Assembly: GCF_000359745.1 (NCBI RefSeq)
Contig: NZ_AQHN01000089.1
Location: 524,501-588,500, forward strand
Origin: Rhizobium freirei PRF 81
GTDB taxonomy: Bacteria; Pseudomonadota; Alphaproteobacteria; Rhizobiales; Rhizobiaceae
Reading direction: 5' to 3'
DNA: 64,000 nt
Shown piece after piece: positions 11,441-18,627 of the stretch; within the stretch, counting starts at the first letter, position 1, and each line of letters begins with the position of its first letter. The notes beneath the pieces were generated by a model that was not told where the DNA came from, did no database searches, and saw nothing but the letters and a program-made list of their open reading frames with translations. Position numbers and translations under genes: made by a program.

Positions 11441-11535
11441 TTGTATCGGTTCAATTCCACTTGACGGCAGGTTCTTGAAGCGTAGGATTGAACCGATTCA
11501 AGAAAGCAATGCAAATTGGAATTGAATCGATTCAA
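11441..11535. promoter_or_regulatory. Triple LacI-type operator region
   Basis: Three 14-base boxes share one pattern: TTGTATCGGTTCAA (11441-11454), TTGAACCGATTCAA (11488-11501) and the perfect palindrome TTGAATCGATTCAA (11522-11535). All have the central CG expected for LacI-family operators. Centre-to-centre spacing is 47 and 34 bases. They lie between the divergent lacI-like gene and the degraded frame at 11552. Confidence 0.75.
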
Positions 11536-11551
11536 AACTGAGAGCGAGCCG

Positions 11552-11845
11552 ATGCTGACCAACCATCTCTTCAAGGATCTCTACTATGATCGCTGGGGCG
11601 ATCCTGCCAACCCGAACGCCGTCGATCCGCCAACACCTGAAGACAAGGGTGGCGCTGGCAGGCAAGGCATTCTCGCCCGATTGGCGGGACTTTTCTGCCG
11701 CCGTCGAAATCGCCCGTCGGCCTGGTCTTTCACGATTCCGAGCAAGATGCCCGACACGGAGAACGAAGCCGACATGCGGAGCCGCGCCGGGCTTGAAGAT
11801 CCTAAGTTCCTTGCTATCGCCAAGGTCCTGTCGCGGAATTGCTAG
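11552..11845 (+). pseudogene. Probable remnant of the LacI-controlled gene
   Basis: A short frame begins MLTNHLFKDLYYDRWGDP 16 bases after the last operator. The first about 30 codons and the last about 35 codons (SFTIPSKMPDTENEADM onward) look protein-like in one frame; the middle is more protein-like in another frame (VALAGKAFSPDWRDFSAAVE, about 11650-11715). This suggests two compensating indels. I do not recognise the family. It could instead be a genuine short hypothetical protein of 97 residues. Confidence 0.4.
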
Positions 11846-11883
11846 AGCAACCCCATGATGCGCTCCAATGCCCTGCGCCGGTC

Positions 11884-12612
11884 TTAGAAATTTTCCTTGT
11901 AGGGCCGCAGATCGAGTTCCTGCGTCCAGGCGGAAGGATGCTGGCGATGGATGTGCCAATAGCTTTCGGCAATGGCGTCGATATTGAGCAGGCCGTCCGT
12001 ATCCATATCGGGACGCCACAGGCGCAACCGCTCGCCATCGATGCCGCCGTCGATGACGGTGTGGGCGACATGCAGGCCGAGCGGCCCGAATTCCCGCGCC
12101 ATGCTCTGGCTGATCATACGCAGCCCGGCCTTGGCGGCGGCGAATTGCGCATAGCCCGCCTTGCCGCGCAGGCTGGCGGAGGCGCCGGTGAAGATGACAG
12201 TACCGCGGCCGAGCGGTGCCAGATGACGCGCCGCCTCGCGGCCGACCAGGAAACCGCCGAAGCAGCAGATGCGCCAGAACTCCTCGAACTGGGCTGAAGT
12301 CAGATCGCGAAAGCCGACCGGACGGTTGATGCCGGCATTGAAGACGACGAAATCGGGCGCGGCGATGTCATCCCGAGCGATGAAGGCATGTTCGAACAGC
12401 CGAACGACGGCGGCTTCGTCCGTTGCGTCCGTTTCGATCGCCTCGGCGCTGCCGCCGGATGCCTTGATGCTCGCGGCGACCTTGTCGATCTTCGCCAGCG
12501 TCCGTCCGGCGATGAAGACATGATAGCCCTTGGTCGCGAGAAGCCGGCAGAGCGCAGCCCCTAGCCCTTGTTCCGCTCCCACTCCGACGATGACGGCGCT
12601 TGGTATGCTCAT
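11884..12612 (-). CDS. SDR-fold protein lacking the catalytic tyrosine
   Basis: This 242-residue protein has a short-chain dehydrogenase fold. The nucleotide-binding turn is VGVGAEQGLG (residues 9-18), a variant of TGxxxGxG. FNAGIN (91-96) matches the NNAG motif and FTGASAS holds the Ser near 145-147. The expected YxxxK is FAAAK (Phe157-Lys161), so the usual catalytic Tyr is absent; Tyr154 is out of register. A subgroup of SDR proteins is known with this change. Its start overlaps the end of the old-yellow-enzyme gene by four bases, so the two are co-translated. Confidence 0.82.
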   Translation of the reverse strand: MSIPSAVIVGVGAEQGLGAALCRLLATKGYHVFIAGRTLAKIDKVAASIKASGGSAEAIETDATDEAAVVRLFEHAFIARDDIAAPDFVVFNAGINRPVGFRDLTSAQFEEFWRICCFGGFLVGREAARHLAPLGRGTVIFTGASASLRGKAGYAQFAAAKAGLRMISQSMAREFGPLGLHVAHTVIDGGIDGERLRLWRPDMDTDGLLNIDAIAESYWHIHRQHPSAWTQELDLRPYKENF

Positions 12613-13733
12613 TCTGCTGCCTCCATGGTGTCATCAAGTGACGGATAATCGGTGTACCCCTCGGCGCCGCCGCCGTAGAAGGTCGGGCGATGATAGGGGT
12701 TGAGCGGAGCGCCGCGCCGGATGCGCTCCGGCAGATCGGGATTGGCGATGAACAGCCGGCCGAAGGCGATCGCATCGGCATGGCCGGCGGCAAGCGCTGC
12801 TTCGGCGGTGTCGGGCCGGAAGTTGCCGGCCACGATCAGCTTGCCCGACCATGCCGGCCTGAACAGTTCGGCAGCCGAGGGCACATTCTTGTGGTCGACC
12901 TCGGCCTGGCCCGCACCGCTGGCGCGCGGCTCGATCAGGTGCAGATAGGCGAGATGCAGCCGGTTCAGTTCGCGAATGACATGGCCGTAGAGGCGCAGGG
13001 GATCGTCCTCGCCGCTGTCATTGGCGATGCCGAAGGGCGAGAGGCGAATGCCGACGCGATCCGAACCCCAGACCTTGGAAACGGCCTCGATCACTTCGAG
13101 CAGCAGCCGTGTGCGGTTCTCGATCGAGCCGCCATATTGGTCGGTGCGCTGGTTCGTCCGTGCTTGCAGGAACTGCTCGATCAGGTAGCCGTTCGCGCCG
13201 TGGATCTCGATGCCGTCGAAGCCGGCTTGCTTGGCGTTGGCGGCTGCCTGCGCGTAGATGTCGATGAGCAGCGGTATCAGATCGATATCGATCGCCTGCG
13301 GCGTCTCGAAAGGTGCGCGTTCGAAGGAAGCTGTAACAGCCTGTCCCTTGGCGGCGATTGCGGAAGGAGCGATGGGGGCTGCACCATCGGGCTGATGCGA
13401 GGAATGGGAAATGCGGCCGACATGCCAGAGTTGCAGGAAGATCTTGCCGCCCTTGCCATGAACCGCTTCCGTCACCGTCTGCCAGCCGGCAATCTGCTCG
13501 GGCGTGTGGATGCCTGGTGTTGCCGGCATGCCTTGCCCGACGAGAGAAACCGGCGATCCCTCGGAAATGATGAGCCCGCCTTTGGTCGCGCGTTGCCCGT
13601 AATATTCGGCATTCAGCGCCGAGGGGACATTGCCCGGCTGGCTTGCCCGCATGCGCGTCAGCGGCGCCATGATGACGCGATGAGCCAGCTCATAGGGGCC
13701 GATAGCAAGCGGCGAAAATAAATTGACTGTCAT
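12609..13733 (-). CDS. Alkene reductase, old yellow enzyme family (NemA-like)
   Basis: This 374-residue TIM-barrel flavoprotein matches the OYE/NemA family of FMN-dependent, NAD(P)H-using reductases of electrophilic alkenes, nitrate esters and N-ethylmaleimide. The N-terminal FSPLAIGPYELAHRVIMAPL holds the FMN-binding residues. The His/Asn pair that binds the substrate carbonyl is in EIHGANGYLIEQFL, and QLWHVGRISH is also typical. It is the first gene of a two-gene minus-strand unit with the SDR protein. A 34-base perfect inverted repeat lies about 75-105 bases upstream. Confidence 0.9.
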   Translation of the reverse strand: MTVNLFSPLAIGPYELAHRVIMAPLTRMRASQPGNVPSALNAEYYGQRATKGGLIISEGSPVSLVGQGMPATPGIHTPEQIAGWQTVTEAVHGKGGKIFLQLWHVGRISHSSHQPDGAAPIAPSAIAAKGQAVTASFERAPFETPQAIDIDLIPLLIDIYAQAAANAKQAGFDGIEIHGANGYLIEQFLQARTNQRTDQYGGSIENRTRLLLEVIEAVSKVWGSDRVGIRLSPFGIANDSGEDDPLRLYGHVIRELNRLHLAYLHLIEPRASGAGQAEVDHKNVPSAAELFRPAWSGKLIVAGNFRPDTAEAALAAGHADAIAFGRLFIANPDLPERIRRGAPLNPYHRPTFYGGGAEGYTDYPSLDDTMEAAE

Positions 13734-13806
13734 GAAATTCTCCTGCCTGGAGCCAAAATTGCTCCCCGGGGCGGAAGGGCCTGTCAGTGGCGATTCGGTC
13801 TCGGGA

Positions 13807-13840
13807 GTTGGAATAAATGACGATCATCATTTATTCCAAC
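13807..13840. promoter_or_regulatory. Perfect 14-base inverted repeat upstream of the alkene reductase
   Basis: GTTGGAATAAATGA (13807-13820) and its exact reverse complement (13827-13840) flank the six bases CGATCA. It lies 74 bases upstream of the alkene reductase start and overlaps the last codons of the hydrolase gene that ends at 13831. There is no T tract, and the AT-rich arms suit a dimeric repressor operator better than a terminator, though a terminator for the hydrolase gene is possible. Confidence 0.6.
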
Positions 13841-14676
13841 AATCGGACGTGCGCAACTGAATCTCGTGTCAAGCTCGCAATCCGAGCGAGGAACGCGAGT
13901 AGAGCGGCATTGAATTGTGCCGGCCGTTGCAGGGGCGCGAAGTGGCTGACGCCGGGCAGAAGGATCATTTCCGCGCCGGGAATATGCTGCGCGAGATAAT
14001 CGGCGTGCTCGCGCTTGATGAACTCGTCATGTTCGCTGTGCACGATCGCGACCGGCACATGGATGTCGGCGAGATCGGCGATGGTGTAATTCGGTTCCGT
14101 TCGCTGCATCAGGCCAACCGCTTCCACGAAGGCGTCGAAGTCATCTGGCGTGGCCGAAAGGGCCGCATAATCCTTCACGTGCCGGGAAAAGCAGCGTTCG
14201 ATGATCGGTGTCGCCACGAATTCCTTCGTGCCGCTGGGGTCCATGTTGCAGGCGAAGAAGAACACCCCGGAAATCCGCTCCGGGTGGGTACGCCCGAGGA
14301 TCATGCCGACGCAGGCGCCATCGCTCCATCCGGCAATGGCTGCTTTCCCGATCTTCAGACTGTCCATGACGTCCAAAACGTCGGAGGCCATGAGCTCATA
14401 GGTGTAAGGCCGCCTGTCGCGCGTGCTGCGGCCGTGACCGCGGCTGTCGACGACGATGACGCGATGGCCGGCTTCGACCAGTGCCTGCACTTGATGGCCC
14501 CAGTTGCCACTGTTGCCGAGGCCGCCGTGAAGGAGGATCACCGGAGTGCCGCTGCCGTAGGATGCATACCAGATGCGGGCGGTGTCATGATCGACATGAC
14601 CTTGCGTCTTCGTATCCGGCAGGGGTGCAGCCCCCTCCGCCTCGAAGCGAACGAGATCGTCGTCCCGAAATTCCAT
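13831..14676 (-). CDS. Alpha/beta-fold hydrolase
   Basis: This 281-residue protein has a full alpha/beta-hydrolase core: the oxyanion motif HGGLG (residues 50-54), the nucleophile elbow GWSDG with Ser118, an acid in the HSEHDEF region and the catalytic His in GVSHFAP (near 256). No signal peptide is seen. It resembles lactonases/esterases and peroxidase-like hydrolases in this superfamily; the substrate cannot be named. It is on the same strand as and upstream of the alkene reductase and SDR genes, 97 bases away with a palindrome between. Confidence 0.85.
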   Translation of the reverse strand: MEFRDDDLVRFEAEGAAPLPDTKTQGHVDHDTARIWYASYGSGTPVILLHGGLGNSGNWGHQVQALVEAGHRVIVVDSRGHGRSTRDRRPYTYELMASDVLDVMDSLKIGKAAIAGWSDGACVGMILGRTHPERISGVFFFACNMDPSGTKEFVATPIIERCFSRHVKDYAALSATPDDFDAFVEAVGLMQRTEPNYTIADLADIHVPVAIVHSEHDEFIKREHADYLAQHIPGAEMILLPGVSHFAPLQRPAQFNAALLAFLARIASLTRDSVAHVRLLE

Positions 14677-14730
14677 ATTGACCTCCCAACAGGCTGCCTC
14701 CTCCAGGCCGCAATGCGCGCGAACCTATTC

Positions 14731-14913
14731 GATCCGCCATGGCTTTTCCAATGTAGGTCGCAGTTTAGTCGCTGCCAGTTGCTCGAAAAGATCGCGGGCC
14801 GATTGCGGTAGATCTTCCAGCGAACGGGCGCAGACCGAAAGCCTGCGCGTCCCCCAGCTGTCGGCAAGCCGCAATGGATCCAAGGCTACCTTTGAACGTC
14901 GTCTGACGTACAT
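14731..14913 (-). CDS. Small hypothetical protein
   Basis: A frame of about 60 residues (start MYVRRRSKVALDPLRLADSW) ends some 50 bases upstream of the hydrolase gene on the same strand. The C-terminal half (SLEDLPQSARDLFEQL) reads like an amphipathic helix. I recognise no family and no strong ribosome site. It may be a remnant; otherwise this 280-base gap holds only promoter sequence. Confidence 0.25.
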
Positions 14914-14957
14914 CTACATACTGTGGAGTTTTCCTCGGACACCGGAGCGATTGATCG

Positions 14958-15542
14958 ATGGAAAAAGAGCAGCACGATACGAAAGATCATCACTCCCTGG
15001 TGGATGCGCTGCTCGTCGTCGATGTCCAGAGCGCCTTCGTGCAAGGGCCGCAAGCCGTGTCCGGTCATGGCACGCCGCTATCGATGATCTCCATTCTGCT
15101 GGCTGAGGCCCGCAGCGCCGGCGCACCGGTGATATTCCTGCAGAACGATGGCCCGCCTGGCGCCGTGGATGCGCCGTTTCAGACCGGATGGGAGCTGCAC
15201 TTTCCGCCTCGCCCCGGTGAGAGGGTAATCAGGAAAGCAGAGGATGATGGGTTCGAAGGCACCGACCTCGACGACGTTCTTAAGGGCTCGGGCGTGCGCG
15301 ATCTCGCCATCTGCGGCGTGCTTTCGGACATGTGCGTCGCCGCGACGGCGCGAGCAGCGCTGAAGTGCCGCTATGGCGTGCTGCTGCCGCATGATGCGCA
15401 CGCCGCCTATGACGTCCCTGCCGGGCCGGGCTCGGAGAGCGTTCCGGCGGCAATGGCAGCCAGAGCCGCGGAATGGTCGCTTGGCGATGAGGTGCGCATC
15501 TGCGCCTCGGCGCACGATGTTCGTTTCAAGGCGCGCATCTAG
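14958..15542 (+). CDS. Isochorismatase-family cysteine hydrolase
   Basis: This 194-residue protein carries the full catalytic triad of the isochorismatase-like hydrolases (nicotinamidase/N-carbamoylsarcosine amidase superfamily): Asp22 in VVDVQ, Lys93 in VIRKAEDDGFEG and Cys126 in GVLSDMCVAAT, with the expected cis-peptide region before Cys. It should hydrolyse a small amide or vinyl ether; the substrate is unknown. It stands alone on the plus strand just before the Rrf2-type regulator gene. Confidence 0.85.
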   Translation: MEKEQHDTKDHHSLVDALLVVDVQSAFVQGPQAVSGHGTPLSMISILLAEARSAGAPVIFLQNDGPPGAVDAPFQTGWELHFPPRPGERVIRKAEDDGFEGTDLDDVLKGSGVRDLAICGVLSDMCVAATARAALKCRYGVLLPHDAHAAYDVPAGPGSESVPAAMAARAAEWSLGDEVRICASAHDVRFKARI

Positions 15543-15607
15543 CTCGGCGGCTTCTCTCTTCCGGACGCCTCTTGATTGCCGTTGCGAATCGTAATAATTG
15601 AAGTTAC

Positions 15608-16057
15608 ATGAAAAGAGACAGCCGCCTTTCTTCCGTTCTTCACGCTCTTCTCCACATGGCCGAGCAGGATGGTCCCGTCACATCCGAAACCCTGGCGCAG
15701 TGCATGAACACCAATCCGGTCGTCGTGCGCCGCACCATGGGGCTTCTGCGTGAGGTCGGCATCGTCAGCTCCGCCAAGGGACATACGGGCGGCTGGACGA
15801 TTGCCGCCGATCTCGGCGCGGTAACCCTGCGCCAGTTGCACGAGGCACTCGGCGAACCTGCGGTCTTTGCCATCGGCAATCGCAACGAAACGCCCGAATG
15901 CCTCGTCGAACAAGCGGTCAATTCCGTGCTCGACGACGCCTTTGCCGAGGCCGAGGCGCTGCTGCTCAAGCGTTTTGAAACCGTCACGCTTGCCGATCTC
16001 GCCGTCGACTTCGCGCGGCGCCATGCGGAGTGGCGCGAAAGAAGGACCATATCATGA
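15608..16057 (+). CDS. Rrf2-family transcriptional regulator
   Basis: This 149-residue winged-helix protein has the Rrf2 arrangement: helix-turn-helix (about 25-50, SETLAQCMNTNPVVVRRTMG), wing with GHTGGW, and a dimerisation helix. The three-cysteine Fe-S cluster of IscR is not present (one Cys in TPECLVEQ, one in the helix-turn-helix), so a thiol or ligand sensor like YwnA or NsrR-unrelated members is more likely. Its stop overlaps the start of the flavoprotein gene (ATGA), so it probably controls that enzyme. Confidence 0.88.
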   Translation: MKRDSRLSSVLHALLHMAEQDGPVTSETLAQCMNTNPVVVRRTMGLLREVGIVSSAKGHTGGWTIAADLGAVTLRQLHEALGEPAVFAIGNRNETPECLVEQAVNSVLDDAFAEAEALLLKRFETVTLADLAVDFARRHAEWRERRTIS

Positions 16058-16935
16058 GCTACGACGTCATCGTCATCGGGGGCAGCTACGCCGGAATGGC
16101 AGCCGCCCTCCAGCTAATCCGTGCTCGCCGAAAGGTGCTGGTCATCGATGCCGGCAAGCGCCGCAATCGCTTTGCTGAAGAGTCCCACGGCTTTCTCGGC
16201 CAGGATGGCGTCGATCCCGCGGAGATTGCCGGCAAGGCGCGTGGGCAGCTTCTGGCCTATCCGACATTGACCTGGGTCGAGGGCAATGCCGAGCGAGCCG
16301 AGGGCGAGAAGGATGCCTTTGTCGTGACGACTGCCGACAGCGCTCGCCATCATGGCCGCCGGCTTCTCTTTGCGACCGGCGTATCCGATACGCTGCCTGC
16401 CATCGAGGGTCTTGGCGAACGTTGGGGCAGAAACGTGTTCCACTGCCCCTATTGCCACGGCTACGAGCTCGATCAGGGCCGTATCGGCTGCATCGCCACG
16501 GGTCCGATGTCGCTGCATCAGGCGCAACTGCTGCCGGAATGGGGCGAGGTGACGCTGTTTCTGAACGGTGCATTCGTCCCGGATGAGGCGCAGCGCGCCG
16601 ATCTCGCCGCTCGTGGCGTGACGATCGAGGAAACCCCGGTCGCGAGGTTGGAAGGCAAGGCGGACGTGCGCCTGGCCGATGATCGCCTGCTGCCGTTCGC
16701 CGGGCTCTTTACCGCCTCGCAGGTTGCGCCGGCGAGCCAGATTGCCGAACATCTCGGCTGCAGCATCGAGGCCACGCCTTTCGGAACGCAGATCCAGACG
16801 GATGCCACGAAGGAAAGCACCGTTCCCGGCGCCTTTGCCTGCGGCGATGCCGCCCGTGTTCCGCATTCGGTGTCGTTGGCGGTGGGCGATGGTGCCTGGG
16901 CGGGCGCACAACTGCATCGGTCGCTGGTGTTTTGA
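16054..16935 (+). CDS. Thioredoxin reductase-like NAD(P)/FAD oxidoreductase
   Basis: The ATG at 16054 overlaps the Rrf2 stop and begins directly with the FAD-binding strand (MSYDVIVIGGSYAGMAAA), giving 293 residues. Cys131 and Cys134 in HCPYCHGYE form a CxxC like the redox pair of thioredoxin reductases. The second GxGxxG for NADPH is weak (IATGPMSLHQA), and the C-terminal ACGDAARVPHSVSLAVGDG binds FAD. It could be a thioredoxin-reductase-like enzyme with an unusual partner. The pairing with an Rrf2 regulator suggests redox-responsive expression. Confidence 0.88.
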   Translation: MSYDVIVIGGSYAGMAAALQLIRARRKVLVIDAGKRRNRFAEESHGFLGQDGVDPAEIAGKARGQLLAYPTLTWVEGNAERAEGEKDAFVVTTADSARHHGRRLLFATGVSDTLPAIEGLGERWGRNVFHCPYCHGYELDQGRIGCIATGPMSLHQAQLLPEWGEVTLFLNGAFVPDEAQRADLAARGVTIEETPVARLEGKADVRLADDRLLPFAGLFTASQVAPASQIAEHLGCSIEATPFGTQIQTDATKESTVPGAFACGDAARVPHSVSLAVGDGAWAGAQLHRSLVF

Positions 16936-16981
16936 CGGTTTGCCGAAGTGCATGGGATGATCCGAACTCGGTCGGATGCTT

Positions 16982-17258
16982 TTACCCGCTGATTGCGAGG
17001 ATCCCAAGCATCGAGGCGAGTGTGATCCGCATAGCGTGAGTCAGCAGCCATGGACCAGGTCTGGGCGGAATCTCATTTAGAGAAACCAGCTTTACCGATA
17101 ATGGTGTGTTGATCGGCAAGAACCGGGCGGTGGTGAGAACCAAAATGGCCGCAACGCACGCTGTCGCTCCGATCCTTGTTGTCCTTGCCCCGCTCTTGCT
17201 CCGGCCGAGCCACGGCGAGCGAGGTCGAACCAAAGGCCTGGGATCTTGCCGATGTGCG
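16982..17258 (-). pseudogene. DUF1772-type membrane protein remnant
   Basis: Directly after the monooxygenase-like gene, a frame running to the stop at 16982 encodes a C-terminal half like that of DUF1772 (anthrone oxygenase-like) proteins: a hydrophobic helix, the hallmark RFLPINTPL, an acidic/Pro region and a last helix (AMRITLASMLGILAISG). No matching start or N-terminal helices precede it. It is best read as a truncated gene; it covers this 320-base gap. Confidence 0.5.
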
Positions 17259-17627
17259 CTATGCCACGCAGATGCCGGGAACTGCGACCTTCTGGAACAG
17301 GTGCGGGGAAGCAACGGCCGAGGACGGATAATGTGAAATTTTTGCCCTGAATTCCGGATGTGTAAATGCGGCGCGGAAATCCGCCATTGTCTCCCATACG
17401 GCATAGTTGAAATAGGTCGGGCTTTCGCCAATCGCTCGGTGAAGCTGCGTCGAGATGAAGCCCGGCTGCTGCTTCATGAACGCGGCGTCGTCGCGCCATG
17501 CGTTGAGGAAGATCTCCTCGTCTGCCTTGTCGAGGGTAAAGATATTCACGAGAACGACCGGAGCAGCATCGAGGCCGATCTGCTGCTCTATCGGGAAGTT
17601 TGGGTCCAGCGGACGCATATGAGACAT
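17259..17627 (-). CDS. Antibiotic biosynthesis monooxygenase-domain protein
   Basis: This protein of about 122 residues (from MSHMRPLDP at 17627; an ATG at 17639 is also possible) has a ferredoxin-like ABM domain: VVLVNIFTL, a Trp/Asp-rich helix, QQPGFISTQLHR and the conserved NYAVWETMADFRAAF. Such small dimeric proteins are cofactor-free monooxygenases or related enzymes acting on quinones or haem. It is transcribed divergently from a MarR-family gene, with a TTGACAT palindrome between. Confidence 0.85.
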   Translation of the reverse strand: MSHMRPLDPNFPIEQQIGLDAAPVVLVNIFTLDKADEEIFLNAWRDDAAFMKQQPGFISTQLHRAIGESPTYFNYAVWETMADFRAAFTHPEFRAKISHYPSSAVASPHLFQKVAVPGICVA

Positions 17628-17687
17628 GGTGCACTCCATTCAATATGGTGGTATGATGTCATGTTGGAATGGTGTATAGTTAATAAA

Positions 17688-17705
17688 TTGACATCATAAT
17701 GTCAA
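17688..17705. promoter_or_regulatory. MarR-type operator
   Basis: A perfect inverted repeat, TTGACAT-CATA-ATGTCAA, lies in the 97-base divergent region between the ABM gene and the MarR-family gene, 20 bases before the MarR start. Size and position fit a MarR dimer site controlling both genes. Confidence 0.7.
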
Positions 17706-17724
17706 TTAAATTGCATGGTGACAA

Positions 17725-18201
17725 ATGAATTACACTGAACAAACCCCGCTCGGGAGCGCCTTGACCGGCATGATTCTTGAACTGTTCAAACTGCATAGCC
17801 GGGTGCTCGCATCCGGCGACAAGCTGGTGGCCCCGCTCGGTTTGACGAGTGCGCGTTGGCAAATTCTGGGTGCGATCATTGCGGCCGGCAGACCGCAACC
17901 GGTCGCATGGCTGGCGCGCGACATGGGCGCCAACCGCCAGAACATCCAGCGCATCGTCAACGATTTGGAAAAAGAAGGCCTTGTTGCTTTCGAGAGCAAT
18001 CCACATCACCGGCGGGCGCAGCTGATCGTGTTGACGGATAAGGGAAAGCAAACCTTCGACGCGGCCATGCGGCTGCAGGCGCCATGGGTCAACGAACTAT
18101 CGGAAGGGCTTCGGATCCAGGATATCGAAACCATGCGCGAGGTTATGCTGGCTCTGCGTGGCAAACTGGAAAGAAACACAGACATTGCTGAAGAAAGCTG
18201 A
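17725..18201 (+). CDS. MarR-family transcriptional regulator
   Basis: This 158-residue protein has the MarR winged-helix core. The recognition helix region is MGANRQNIQRIVNDLEKEGLV (about residues 72-92), followed by the wing with HHRRAQLIVLTDKG, and both ends carry dimerisation helices. It is divergent from the ABM-domain gene and has a strong operator-like palindrome just upstream, so it is likely an autorepressor responding to a phenolic or quinone-like ligand. Confidence 0.9.
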   Translation: MNYTEQTPLGSALTGMILELFKLHSRVLASGDKLVAPLGLTSARWQILGAIIAAGRPQPVAWLARDMGANRQNIQRIVNDLEKEGLVAFESNPHHRRAQLIVLTDKGKQTFDAAMRLQAPWVNELSEGLRIQDIETMREVMLALRGKLERNTDIAEES

Positions 18202-18218
18202 CCATAGCGGGCGCCTTC

Positions 18219-18505
18219 GCTCTTTTCTATTTCTCGTCCGGTACGCCGGGTCACAGCGTCGGTCACCAATCATTTCTGATCCGCCTGCCGAAATCGGGCG
18301 CAATTCTATTGGCGGCGGATGCCGCCTACACGCTGGATCACTGGAATGAAAAGGCTCTCCCGGTTTCCTCACTTCTGCCGTGGAAACGGTACGCTCTGTC
18401 CAAAAGCTGCGGGTGTTTGCGGAGCAGGTTGGGGCCTTGGTGGTTACGGGGCATGATCCCGAAGCATGGCCACAATTCAGGCAAGCTCCAGCCTACTACG
18501 ATTGA
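18219..18505 (+). pseudogene. AHL lactonase (AttM/AiiB-type metallo-beta-lactamase) remnant
   Basis: Only the C-terminal part survives. One frame reads TPGHSVGHQSFLIRLPKSG then AADAAYTLDHWNEKALP (about 18232-18358). The frame then shifts by one lost base, and the next reads GFLTSAVETVRSVQKL and then VVTGHDPEAWPQFRQAP to the TGA ending at 18505. GHSVGHQS, the Asp in AADAAY and the His in TGHDP are metal-ligand motifs of AttM/AiiB lactonases, which cleave N-acyl-homoserine lactones. The first metal motif (HxHxDH) and the N-terminus are missing. The remaining bases of this 426-base gap show nothing clear. Confidence 0.72.
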
Positions 18506-18627
18506 AGCGCGCATTTGCCGGACCAACGGCAAGAGCCTTTGCGAGCCCGAGGATTTGAGTCATGCGGGATCAAGACTAGACCCCAATCCCGCATGGCTCG
18601 CTGCATATCGCTATCGGCCTCGGCTCG

